Shown here: positions 5,466 through 13,650 of the stretch, one piece after another
Layout of the letters: the number at the start of each line of letters is the position of its first letter
How positions within the stretch are numbered: position 1 is the stretch's first letter
From: Chryseobacterium sp.
Lineage (GTDB): Bacteria > Bacteroidota > Bacteroidia > Flavobacteriales > Weeksellaceae
NCBI GenBank assembly: GCA_030146295.1
Contig: JASLCD010000251.1
Coordinates: forward strand, 1 to 23,855
DNA length: 23,855 bases
Reading direction: 5' to 3'
Notes under the pieces: generated by a model
What the model saw: the letters and a program-made list of their open reading frames with translations, nothing else
The model's database searches: none
What the model was told of the DNA's origin: nothing
Made by a program: the position numbers and the translations under genes

Positions 5466-6614
5466 TCAGATTTTTGATAAATTCTCAAGAGCTTTTTCCA
5501 ACGTTTCCTGTTTCTTAGCAAAACATAATCTGATCACATTTTCATTCAGCTTATTTTTATAGAAAGAAGAAAAAGGAACACTGGCTACCTTATGATTAAT
5601 AGTAAGTTCAGATGCAAAATCAAAATCATTTTTATCAGAAATCCTATCATACTTTACTGCCTGGAAATAAGTACCTTCACAATCCAAAAGCTCAAACGAA
5701 GTTCCTGCCAGGCCTTTTCTCAGAAAATCTCTTTTTTCCTGGAAAAACTGGTTCAGATGGGTATAATGTTCATCGTTTTTCATGTACTCTGCCAGTGCAA
5801 GCTGGATAGGAGTATTTACACAGAAAACATTGAACTGGTGAACCTTTCTGAATTCATCCGTTAAGATTTTGGGGGCAGCACAGTACCCCACTTTCCAGCC
5901 GGTAACGTGGAAAAGTTTTCCGAAAGAAGCAACAAGAAGACTTCTTTCTTTCAATTCCGGGTATTTACAGATGCTTAAATGCTGCTTTCCGTCAAAAACA
6001 ATATTTTCATACACTTCATCACTTAAAATAAGAATGGAAGTTCCTTTTACCAACTGAATGAGCTCCCGGATATCATTTTCTGTCAGGATTTTTCCGGATG
6101 GGTTGTTGGGATTATTGATAATTATCATTCTGGTTTTGTCGCTGACAAGGTTTTTTACAGCGGTCCAGTCGATTTTATAATCCGGAGCTTTCATTTCAAA
6201 ACGTTTTACAACACCCCCGAAAAGTTCTACCGTGGGTTCATAACAATCATAGGCCGGCTCAAAAATAATCACTTCATCATCTTTCTTCACAAAAGAAGCA
6301 ATAGCGGTGAAAATAGCCTGAGTTCCACCTGCCGTAACTGTTATTTCAGAGTCCGGATGATACATTGCATGATGGCTGTTCTCGATTTTTCGTGCAATTT
6401 CTTCCTTCAGCCCAATCATTCCTCCCAATGGGGCATACTGGTTAAAGCCTTTTTTAATAAAGTGATCCACATGATTCAACAATTCAGGATCAGGCATGAA
6501 ATCCGGAAAACCCTGAGAAAGATTGATCGCTTCATTTTCATTGGCAAGTTGTGTCATTTGGCTGAAAATAGTAGTTCCCACATTGGAAAGTTTTGATAAA
6601 GGAAGTTGTATCAT
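5466..6614 (-). CDS. Pyridoxal-phosphate aminotransferase, methionine/kynurenine type (YbdL-like)
   Basis: A cytosolic fold-type-I class I/II aminotransferase of 382 aa. Visible motifs: NLSQGFPDF near the N-terminus (31-39), NQYAPLGG (58-65), the PLP-binding NNPNNPSG (167-174), DEVY (199-202), the Schiff-base lysine in SFGKLFHVTGWKVGY (Lys233) and the substrate-carboxylate arginine in VIRLCFAKK (Arg362). The NLSQGFPDF opening and the SFGK...GWKVGY signature match the methionine aminotransferase (YbdL) and kynurenine aminotransferase group, which transfers amino groups from Met, Phe, Tyr or Kyn to 2-oxo acids. The gene is transcribed alone. A minus-strand TAAATTCG (6633-6640 on the complement) is a weak -7 candidate. 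Class is certain, substrate only probable. Confidence 0.93.
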   Translation of the reverse strand: MIQLPLSKLSNVGTTIFSQMTQLANENEAINLSQGFPDFMPDPELLNHVDHFIKKGFNQYAPLGGMIGLKEEIARKIENSHHAMYHPDSEITVTAGGTQAIFTAIASFVKKDDEVIIFEPAYDCYEPTVELFGGVVKRFEMKAPDYKIDWTAVKNLVSDKTRMIIINNPNNPSGKILTENDIRELIQLVKGTSILILSDEVYENIVFDGKQHLSICKYPELKERSLLVASFGKLFHVTGWKVGYCAAPKILTDEFRKVHQFNVFCVNTPIQLALAEYMKNDEHYTHLNQFFQEKRDFLRKGLAGTSFELLDCEGTYFQAVKYDRISDKNDFDFASELTINHKVASVPFSSFYKNKLNENVIRLCFAKKQETLEKALENLSKI

Positions 6615-6803
6615 AAAAGCAGTTTTGTTAATCGAATTTAATGAAATATTTAAAACAGATTGAACTTATAGAAATAAAAATTAGACAGAGGTAAGTTTGG
6701 AGCTGATGTTGAGGTGTTTCGTGGTTTTAACAATCTTTTTTACGGATAAGATGATTTTAAACATGTGTTTGTTTTTTTCCTTTTAAATCCATAAAAAGAT
6801 ACC

Positions 6804-6811
6804 TACATTTG
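6804..6811 (+). promoter_or_regulatory. -7 box TACATTTG for the DUF2867 gene
   Basis: A perfect TAnnTTTG match, 24 bases before the ATG at 6836. It contains the upstream in-frame TTG (6809), which argues against that codon as the start. The -33 element is not clear (a TTTT at 6781-6784 has about the right spacing). Confidence 0.5.
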
Positions 6812-6835
6812 TTAGAGACACAACCATTAAAAACA

Positions 6836-7381
6836 ATGACAATGAAGATTAAGAAGACAGGGTTTCCTGAAAAGTCAGTTTTATCCCGGAAGAAAAAAGA
6901 TTTTGATTATACTGATAGCTTTGAGGGTAAATTGACGAATGAGAATCAGAATATTGATATTTCAGAAATCGGAAAAACATTCTTTATAAGCGGACCGAAA
7001 TGGGGAAAGAAGATGTTTGTTTTCAGAAATAAAGTGGTAGGGTTATTGGGTCTGAAAACGGGATCTGAAACAAAAAAACAGCAGATGGAAAAGGACTTTA
7101 CATGTGAAGTGGGAGAGCATATAGGAATTTTTAAAGTGTTTGATAAAACGAATAATGAAATCATTTTAGGGGAAGATGACAAGCATCTTGATTTCAGGGT
7201 TTCCCTTTTATTTGACAAGGATAAAGAAGATCCGGATGACAAAAGGTCTCTTACGATATCCACCACTGTGAAATTTCATAACTGGCTGGGTGTACTGTAT
7301 TTTCTGCCGGTTCGGCCTTTCCATAAGCTGATTGTACCTGCTATGCTGAAAAATATGATCGGACAGTTAGAAAAAAGATAA
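6836..7381 (+). CDS. DUF2867 domain-containing protein
   Basis: A 181-aa protein without signal peptide or clear membrane span, resembling DUF2867, a domain best known as a C-terminal extension of atypical SDR/NAD-binding proteins and here free-standing. The recognisable parts are the DKHLDFRVSLLFD strand pair (116-128), the STTVKFHNWLGVLYF segment (142-156) and the C-terminal PFHKLIVPAMLKNM (161-174). The N-terminal 25 residues are lysine-rich. The start was placed at ATG 6836 (a second ATG, two codons on, is equally possible) because the upstream TTG lies inside the promoter. The gene is monocistronic, with its own promoter and terminator. Biochemical function is unknown; a lipid- or hydrophobic-ligand-binding fold is conceivable but not shown. 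Confidence 0.82.
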   Translation: MTMKIKKTGFPEKSVLSRKKKDFDYTDSFEGKLTNENQNIDISEIGKTFFISGPKWGKKMFVFRNKVVGLLGLKTGSETKKQQMEKDFTCEVGEHIGIFKVFDKTNNEIILGEDDKHLDFRVSLLFDKDKEDPDDKRSLTISTTVKFHNWLGVLYFLPVRPFHKLIVPAMLKNMIGQLEKR

Positions 7382-7422
7382 CTATTGATCATAAATATGG
7401 GTTCGAGTGCCTGAAGATAAAG

Positions 7423-7467
7423 AGAGGCTGTCTCAAAGTTAAATTGTTTAATTTTGAGACGGCCTTT
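7423..7467 (+). terminator. Long bidirectional terminator hairpin
   Basis: An extended stem (7423-7443 with 7447-7467) with only G-T wobbles and a three-base loop. Its core is GGCTGTCTCAAA pairing with TTTGAGACGGCC. It is flanked by A-rich sequence on the left and TTTT on the right. It lies about 40 bases after the DUF2867 stop and could also terminate minus-strand transcription entering from 7521. Confidence 0.85.
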
Positions 7468-7520
7468 TCTTTACCGGTTGTGTTCTGTTGTCCACCATCA
7501 AAACTCCGAGATCTTGAATA

Positions 7521-7736
7521 TCATTCTTTCTTCCGGATCCTTAGGTTCTGTTCCTTAAAACCTGAAAAACAATTGTCATTTCCTACTAGGGATGAACCTA
7601 TTTTCATCTGGACGGGCAGACGCTCTGTTGGGCTTGTCTTGTTCATTATAATATACCATTCCCGGATTTGAACATTAGCTAATGAAACAGCGGGTATAAT
7701 GAAATAAAATAAGCAATAGGGTATAGTTTTTTTCAT
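7521..7736 (-). CDS. Possible small secreted protein (71 aa), doubtful
   Basis: From ATG 7736 the minus strand encodes 71 aa. The first 20 look like a signal peptide: MKK, then a hydrophobic stretch, then VSLA with predicted cleavage before Asn21. The rest is a basic, hydrophilic segment ending RIRKKE, with one cysteine and no domain I recognise. The frame extends further upstream to 7844, but that part lacks sense as a leader. The start codon overlaps a 14-bp perfect palindrome (TATTCTGCAGAATA, 7736-7749), which could be an operator or chance. It sits between two well-defined plus-strand genes, and its 3' side faces the bidirectional terminator. If it is not a gene, 7468-7849 is plain intergenic DNA. 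It could also be the remnant of a longer secreted protein. Confidence 0.3.
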   Translation of the reverse strand: MKKTIPYCLFYFIIPAVSLANVQIREWYIIMNKTSPTERLPVQMKIGSSLVGNDNCFSGFKEQNLRIRKKE

Positions 7737-7849
7737 ATTCTGCAGAATAACTCTGTGGAAGGTATAATTTGATTGATAATACTGCAATGTTTTTAGGGAA
7801 ATCTTAAAAAAAACAAACTGAAAAATTCGGATAATTTTATACAATTTCG

Positions 7850-7857
7850 TACTTTTG
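7850..7857 (+). promoter_or_regulatory. -7 box TACTTTTG before parE
   Basis: TACTTTTG matches TAnnTTTG and lies 20 bases before the ATG at 7878. A TTCG at 7826-7829 with a 20-base spacer is a possible degenerate -33 element. The upstream in-frame TTG (7863) would coincide with the expected transcription start, so ATG 7878 was chosen for parE. Confidence 0.5.
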
Positions 7858-7877
7858 TATGTTTGCTGAAATCATAT

Positions 7878-9764
7878 ATGTCACAAGAAATAAATCCAAC
7901 CTATTCAGAAGATAATATCAGAACCCTCGACTGGCAGGAACATATCCGTCTGCGTCCCGGCATGTACATCGGGAAGCTTGGTGACGGGTCTTCCGCTGAT
8001 GACGGTATTTATATTCTGCTTAAAGAAATCCTGGATAACTCCATTGATGAGTTCAGGATGAGATCAGGTAAAAGAATCGAAATAAAAGTGGATGACGGGA
8101 AAGTTACAATTCGTGACTTTGGACGTGGAATCCCGTTGGGAAAAGTGGTAGATGCCGTTTCCAAAATGAATACAGGAGGAAAGTACGACAGTAAGGCGTT
8201 CAAAAAATCCGTAGGATTGAATGGGGTAGGTACGAAAGCGGTAAATGCACTCTCTGAGTATTTCAGAGTACGTTCTTTCCGTGACGGGAAAATGAAAGCT
8301 GCGGAATTCTCTCAGGGACTTATCAAAGAAAATTTTGAAGAAAAAGAAACGTCTGACAGAAATGGTACAGAGATTTCCTTTATTCCGGATGGGGATATAT
8401 TCCTTCATTTCAAATACAGAAAAGAGTATATTGAAAGAATGCTCCGGAATTATGCATACCTGAATCCAGGGCTGAAAATTCTTTTCAACGGAGAAACCTA
8501 TTTTTCTGAAAATGGTCTTAAAGATCTTCTTGAAGAAGAACTGGAAAGTGAGACCCTTTATCCTATTGTTCACCTGAAGGATGATGATATTGAAGTAGCA
8601 ATTACCCATACTGACAAATCTCAGATGGAAACCTACTTCTCATTCGTTAACGGGCAGAATACCACACAGGGGGGGACGCACCTTAATGCATTTCGTGAAG
8701 CCTATGTAAAGACGATTCGTGAATTTTTTAATAAAAGTTTTGAGGCTTCTGATATCAGAAAATCTATCATTGCTGCTATCTCGATCAATGTAGAAGAACC
8801 GGTTTTCGAATCTCAGACCAAAACTAAATTAGGGTCTAATGATATGGGACCGAACGGACCTACCGTAAGAACATTCATCATTGATTTCCTAAAAAGCAAA
8901 CTGGATAACTTCTTACACAGGAATCCGGAAATTGCAGAAGCTATTCAAAGAAAAATATTAATTTCCGAGAGAGAAAGAAAAGAACTGTCAGGAATTCAGA
9001 AACTGGCCCGGGAAAGAGCTAAAAAAGTCTCTCTTCATAATAAAAAGCTTCGTGACTGCAGACAGCATTATAACGATCAGAAGGCCGAAAGAAAGGGCGA
9101 TACCCAGATCTTCATTACCGAGGGAGATTCTGCATCAGGATCTATCACAAAATCCAGGGATGTAGAAACACAAGCCGTATTCTCACTGAAAGGGAAGCCG
9201 TTGAACTGCTATGGTCTTACCAAGAAAGTGGTGTACGAAAATGAAGAATTTAACCTTCTTCAGGCTGCCTTAAACATTGAGGAAAGTCTGGAAGACCTGA
9301 GATACAACCAGGTAATTATTGCTACCGATGCCGATGTTGATGGGATGCACATCCGTTTGCTGATGATTACTTTTTTCCTGCAATTCTTCCCGGATCTGAT
9401 TAAAAACGGACACCTTTATATTCTTCAGACTCCCTTATTCAGGGTGAGAAACAAGAAAGAAACAAGATACTGTTATTCGGAAGCCGAAAGAGTAAAAGCA
9501 TTAAATGATCTGGGGAAAAATCCTGAAATTACACGATTTAAGGGGTTAGGAGAAATTTCTCCCGATGAATTCAAGTATTTTATCGGTAATGATATCAGAT
9601 TGGAGCCTGTGGTGCTGGGGAAAGACCAGACCATTGAACAGCTTCTGGAGTTTTATATGGGAAAAAATACTCCGGACAGACAAACTTTTATTCTTGAAAA
9701 CCTTGTTGTGGAAGATGATACTGATATTTCTAAAAAAGAAATTCTGGATGAAGTAGAAAATTAG
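7878..9764 (+). CDS. parE: DNA topoisomerase IV subunit B (ParE)
   Basis: The ATPase subunit of type IIA topoisomerase, 628 aa; with ParC it forms the A2B2 enzyme that decatenates chromosomes. The GHKL ATPase domain has EILDNSIDE (50-58, Mg-binding Asn54), FGRGIP (81-86) and GLNGVGTKAVNALS (113-126). The transducer domain carries the QTK loop (SQTKTKLG, 312-319). The TOPRIM domain has EGDSASGS (415-422) and DADVDGMHI (484-492), and FKGLGE follows (554-559). The length without GyrB-type insertions and the pairing with a GyrA-like gene downstream favour ParE over GyrB. The start was taken at ATG 7878, giving MSQEINPTYSEDN. A 96-base gap separates it from a small membrane-protein gene and then parC; all are on one strand and probably co-transcribed. 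Confidence 0.92.
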   Translation: MSQEINPTYSEDNIRTLDWQEHIRLRPGMYIGKLGDGSSADDGIYILLKEILDNSIDEFRMRSGKRIEIKVDDGKVTIRDFGRGIPLGKVVDAVSKMNTGGKYDSKAFKKSVGLNGVGTKAVNALSEYFRVRSFRDGKMKAAEFSQGLIKENFEEKETSDRNGTEISFIPDGDIFLHFKYRKEYIERMLRNYAYLNPGLKILFNGETYFSENGLKDLLEEELESETLYPIVHLKDDDIEVAITHTDKSQMETYFSFVNGQNTTQGGTHLNAFREAYVKTIREFFNKSFEASDIRKSIIAAISINVEEPVFESQTKTKLGSNDMGPNGPTVRTFIIDFLKSKLDNFLHRNPEIAEAIQRKILISERERKELSGIQKLARERAKKVSLHNKKLRDCRQHYNDQKAERKGDTQIFITEGDSASGSITKSRDVETQAVFSLKGKPLNCYGLTKKVVYENEEFNLLQAALNIEESLEDLRYNQVIIATDADVDGMHIRLLMITFFLQFFPDLIKNGHLYILQTPLFRVRNKKETRYCYSEAERVKALNDLGKNPEITRFKGLGEISPDEFKYFIGNDIRLEPVVLGKDQTIEQLLEFYMGKNTPDRQTFILENLVVEDDTDISKKEILDEVEN

Positions 9765-9860
9765 AAAAATTAAACCTTACTCGTAGGAATAATGCAGATG
9801 CCGATAAAAAAACACATTTTGAAGTAAGAAATTAGGAAACTTACAACAAAAAGAAATCAA

Positions 9861-10337
9861 ATGAGACTAAGTAACCGTAATAAAGCATCAGTTTATAACT
9901 CTTTAAGTACTCTTATACTTATGATAACTGTATTTGGAGTCATTGTATTTATTGCTAATAAATATAGATTTAATGCGCTGGATGATGAAAGTTATTTACT
10001 GATTATTGTTCCTATTATAATACTGATTATCTTTTATATTTGCGGACGGCAGATTTTTGAATATGACAGTGATGGAGAAGCACTGAACTTTAAAAACAGG
10101 AATATTATTCCATTTTTAGATAAGCCTCTTCATGATGAATTTCCAAAATATAAGCTGATAAAATATGATGTAGTCAGTGTTTTCTTTATCAAAAGATTAT
10201 ACATCACCGTTTCAAGTAAGAATAATGGATCTACCATACTGAAGTATCACATCTCTTATTTGAACAGAAAAGAAGTAAACGATTTAAAACTCTCTCTGAA
10301 CAAAGTAGTGAAAGCTAATAAGGAGAAAAAAGATTAA
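9861..10337 (+). CDS. Small two-helix membrane protein between parE and parC
   Basis: A 158-aa protein I do not recognise by name. It has two transmembrane segments, at about 12-33 and 44-62, separated by a short polar loop, and then a roughly 95-residue soluble domain. That domain has alternating beta-like stretches (KYDVVSVFFIKRLYITV) and a C-terminal charged helix (NRKEVNDLKLSLNKVVKANKEKK). The arrangement, with FEYDSDGEALNFKN right after helix 2, resembles bacterial PH-like membrane proteins. The gene stops 7 bases before the parC start, so it is very likely translated from the same mRNA as parC. Nothing in the sequence links it to topoisomerase function. Confidence 0.8.
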   Translation: MRLSNRNKASVYNSLSTLILMITVFGVIVFIANKYRFNALDDESYLLIIVPIIILIIFYICGRQIFEYDSDGEALNFKNRNIIPFLDKPLHDEFPKYKLIKYDVVSVFFIKRLYITVSSKNNGSTILKYHISYLNRKEVNDLKLSLNKVVKANKEKKD

Positions 10338-10344
10338 AAAACAA

Positions 10345-12936
10345 ATGACGACAGAAGAATATTCGCATGAGGGGGAAAGTTTAAAGAAAGTTTCCGGTCT
10401 CTACAAAGACTGGTTTCTGGATTATGCTTCCTATGTAATTTTGGATAGAGCTATCCCTTCGGTGTATGACGGTTTAAAACCCGTTCAGCGAAGAATCATG
10501 CACTCAATGCGGGAACTGGAAGACGGACGTTACAATAAAGTGGCAAACGTCGTGGGAAATACCATGAAATATCACCCACATGGGGATGCTTCCATTACAG
10601 ATGCGATGGTACAGATCGGGCAGAAAGAACTGCTGATAGATACTCAGGGAAACTGGGGGAATATTTATACAGGAGACTCTGCCGCCGCCGCGAGGTATAT
10701 TGAAGCAAGGCTGACTCCTTTTGCCCTGGAAGTAGTCTTTAATCCTAAAACTACAGAATGGACCAAGTCTTACGACGGAAGAAATAATGAGCCTGTCGAT
10801 CTGCCGGTAAAATTCCCTCTGCTTCTTGCGCAGGGAGTAGAAGGTATTGGGGTAGGACTTTCTACAAAAATACTTCCGCATAACTTCAATGAGCTTATCA
10901 ATGCATCAGTAGCCTACTTGAAAGGGAAGAGATTTGAACTGTATCCGGACTTTTTAACAGCGGGTTATCTGGATGTTTCTGAGTATAATGACGGCCACAG
11001 AGGAGGAAAAGTAAGAGCCAGAGCCAAAATTACCCAAACGGATAAACACACCTTGGTGATTTCCGAACTTCCTTATTCAAAAACAACAACGGACCTTATT
11101 GACTCTATCTTAAAAGCCAATGAGAAAGGGAAGATCAAAATTAAAAAGATTGAGGATAATACTTCAGATAAAGTAGAAATTCTGATCCATATTCATAATG
11201 ATGTTTCTCCGGATAAGACCATTGATGCCCTGTATGCATTCACAGACTGCCAGGTCACCATCTCGCCGAACGCCTGTGTTATCGTAGGAGATAAACCTAT
11301 GTTCATGAATGTTTCCGATATTCTGAAAATGAATACGGACCATACCGTATCCTTATTGAAGAAGGAACTGGAGATTGAACTTCACGAGCTTCAGGAAAGC
11401 TGGCATTTCTCTTCACTGGAAAGAATCTTTATTGAAAACAGAATCTATCACGATATTGAAGAGGTGAAAACGTGGGAAGATGTTCTAAAAACTATTGATG
11501 CAGGATTAAAGCCGCATACCAAACATCTTTTAAGAGCCGTTACCGAAGAAGATATCCTGAAACTGACCGAGATCAGAATCAAGAGAATTTCAAGATTTGA
11601 TTTAGATAAATTTAAAGAAAATATTGCCGCGCTGGAAGGTAAAATTGAGCAGGTGAAATACAACTTGGCCAACCTCATCGCGTATGCCATTGATTATTAT
11701 TTAAATATTCAGAAAAAATACGGTAAAGACAAACAAAGAAAGACAGAACTTAGAATTTTTGATACCATTGATGCTACAAAAGTGGCGGTAGCCAACGAAA
11801 AGTTCTATGCCAACTTTGAAGAAGGCTTTATCGGAACATCCCTGAAGAAAGACCAGTACCTTTTCGACTGCTCTGATATTGATGATATCATCATTTTCAG
11901 AAAAGACGGAAGCATGAAAGTGGTAAAAGTAGAGGCGAAAACGTTTGTTGGAAAAGACATCCTGCACGTTGCCATATGGAAGAAAAATGATAAAAGAACA
12001 GTATATAATATGATCTACCGTGAGGGAAGAGAAGGACCATATTATATGAAACGTTTCTCGGTAACCGGGGTGACAAGAAATACAGATTATCCGTTAGCTT
12101 CAGATAAAAAAGGCTCAGAAACACTGTATTTTTCGGCAAATCCTAATGGTGAAGCAGAAACCGTAACAGTCCTTTTAAAACCCAATCCTAGAATCAGGAA
12201 GAACAAAATGGAGATCAATTTCTCTGATCTTGCCATCAAAGGACGTGATTCCAAAGGAAATCTGGTGACAAAATATGCTGTAAAGAAAGTGGATATGAAG
12301 GAAGAAGGAGTTTCTACTCTGGCACCCAGAAAAATCTGGTTCGATGACACTGTAAGAAGACTAAATGCAGATGTAAGAGGAACATTACTGGGAAGCTTTA
12401 AAGGAGATGATAAAATTCTGACGATCAATACGAACGGGGAAGTGAAACTGGTATCTTTTGACCTTGGTAACCGTTTTGATGACGAATATCTGGTTCTGGA
12501 AAAATGGAGACCTGAGCAGCCTATTACCTGTATTTACTATGATGGTGAAAAAGATATTTATTTCATCAAGAGATTCTTGTTGGAAAATACGGTAAATGTA
12601 CAAACTTTCATGCCGTCTGAACACCCGAAATCATTCATTGAAAATGTAATCGTTGCTAATGACGTAACGGCAGAAATTATTTTTGCGAAAGATAAAGGCA
12701 AAGAACGTGAGCCTGAAACAATAAATATTGATGAATTTATTGCCGTAAAAGGCATAAAGGCAATCGGAAACCAGTTTACCAAGTTTAAAGTAAAAGCAAT
12801 CAATATTACCATTCCTGAACCTGTAGAAGAAGAACCGGAAGTCTATGAAGATCCGGAACCCACAGGAGATGCAGACGAAGATGGAGGAATTATCGGGGAT
12901 CTCTTTCAGGAGGACGGGAATAATGAAAATGAATAG
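10345..12936 (+). CDS. parC: DNA topoisomerase IV subunit A (ParC)
   Basis: The DNA-cleaving subunit of topoisomerase IV, 863 aa. The winged-helix CAP domain contains LKPVQRRIMHSM (44-55), KYHPHGDASITD (75-86) and the catalytic Arg117-Tyr118 in AAAARYIEARL. The tower and coiled coil follow to about residue 470, then a C-terminal DNA-wrapping beta-pinwheel domain and a strongly acidic tail (about 830-863, many Glu/Asp). In the quinolone-contact helix Ala82 stands where E. coli ParC has Ser80 (GyrA Ser83), and Asp86 at the acidic position. The start ATG lies 7 bases after the membrane-protein stop. ParC identity is inferred from linkage with parE; the protein alone could be mistaken for GyrA, but it lacks an obvious GyrA box. 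Confidence 0.92.
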   Translation: MTTEEYSHEGESLKKVSGLYKDWFLDYASYVILDRAIPSVYDGLKPVQRRIMHSMRELEDGRYNKVANVVGNTMKYHPHGDASITDAMVQIGQKELLIDTQGNWGNIYTGDSAAAARYIEARLTPFALEVVFNPKTTEWTKSYDGRNNEPVDLPVKFPLLLAQGVEGIGVGLSTKILPHNFNELINASVAYLKGKRFELYPDFLTAGYLDVSEYNDGHRGGKVRARAKITQTDKHTLVISELPYSKTTTDLIDSILKANEKGKIKIKKIEDNTSDKVEILIHIHNDVSPDKTIDALYAFTDCQVTISPNACVIVGDKPMFMNVSDILKMNTDHTVSLLKKELEIELHELQESWHFSSLERIFIENRIYHDIEEVKTWEDVLKTIDAGLKPHTKHLLRAVTEEDILKLTEIRIKRISRFDLDKFKENIAALEGKIEQVKYNLANLIAYAIDYYLNIQKKYGKDKQRKTELRIFDTIDATKVAVANEKFYANFEEGFIGTSLKKDQYLFDCSDIDDIIIFRKDGSMKVVKVEAKTFVGKDILHVAIWKKNDKRTVYNMIYREGREGPYYMKRFSVTGVTRNTDYPLASDKKGSETLYFSANPNGEAETVTVLLKPNPRIRKNKMEINFSDLAIKGRDSKGNLVTKYAVKKVDMKEEGVSTLAPRKIWFDDTVRRLNADVRGTLLGSFKGDDKILTINTNGEVKLVSFDLGNRFDDEYLVLEKWRPEQPITCIYYDGEKDIYFIKRFLLENTVNVQTFMPSEHPKSFIENVIVANDVTAEIIFAKDKGKEREPETINIDEFIAVKGIKAIGNQFTKFKVKAINITIPEPVEEEPEVYEDPEPTGDADEDGGIIGDLFQEDGNNENE

Positions 12937-12977
12937 ACGGTAAAATGTCTGTTTAATTATAATATAAAAAACATAAG

Positions 12978-13619
12978 ATGAATATAATTGTTTTAATTAT
13001 CATGGCAGTCACATGTATTTTTAGTTACATGGGATTCAATAATACAGCATTATTTGAAAAATATAAATTCAATGTTGGAGCCATTAAGAACCGTAAAGAA
13101 TATGTAAGGCTTATCAGTTCTGCGTTTTTGCATGCAGACTTTATGCACTTGTTTTTTAATATGCTTTCTCTGTATTTTTTCCAGGGAGTAGTCATCAGCT
13201 TCTTTGGTGAGGTAGGATTTTTGATTCTTTATTTCGGATCCATGATCTTAGGAAATTTATTCAGTTTACAGATATATAAAAATCAGCCTTGGTATTCTGC
13301 TATCGGTGCATCAGGAGCGGTTTCAGGAATCATTTTTGCTTCCATTGCCATGGCACCGAATGAGATCAGTGTCAACTTCCTGCCGGGATGGTTATTTGGA
13401 ACATTATATTTCGGATATTCTGTATACATGATGCTGAATCCTAAGCAATGGGATAATCTGGGACATGCAGCTCATCTTGGAGGGGCTTTTTTCGGATTGG
13501 TTTACTCTATTGTAATGCATCCGCAGCTGGCCATGAGCAATATTCTTTTCTTAGGAATCATGTCGCTTCCGTTAATTTATTTAGGATATGAAATTTTTGT
13601 AAGGAAACGAATAGGATAA
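12978..13619 (+). CDS. Rhomboid family intramembrane serine protease
   Basis: A 213-aa polytopic inner-membrane protease with about six hydrophobic segments (for example 2-20, 55-75, 79-99, 107-126, 138-152, 165-182). The rhomboid signature is complete: HADFMHLFFN (52-61) in the L1/TM2 region, GASG with the nucleophile Ser112 (110-113), and HAAHLGG (163-169) carrying the catalytic histidine, most likely His166. Rhomboids cut transmembrane helices of substrates within the bilayer, here of unknown identity. The gene follows parC by 41 bases and precedes an AraC-type gene by 31 bases on the same strand, so it is probably in the same transcription unit. Confidence 0.95.
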   Translation: MNIIVLIIMAVTCIFSYMGFNNTALFEKYKFNVGAIKNRKEYVRLISSAFLHADFMHLFFNMLSLYFFQGVVISFFGEVGFLILYFGSMILGNLFSLQIYKNQPWYSAIGASGAVSGIIFASIAMAPNEISVNFLPGWLFGTLYFGYSVYMMLNPKQWDNLGHAAHLGGAFFGLVYSIVMHPQLAMSNILFLGIMSLPLIYLGYEIFVRKRIG

Positions 13620-13650
13620 AAGACTATTTTTAATTAAAATATCAAAACCA

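Noticed and set aside
7444..7671. 75-aa plus-strand open frame after the DUF2867 gene
   Set aside because: It starts inside the terminator hairpin, has no domain or leader, and its composition looks like random AT-rich translation.
8064..8609. 181-aa minus-strand open frame
   Set aside because: It lies wholly antisense to parE, whose reading frame is unambiguous; the product is rich in Phe/Ile as expected of a shadow frame.
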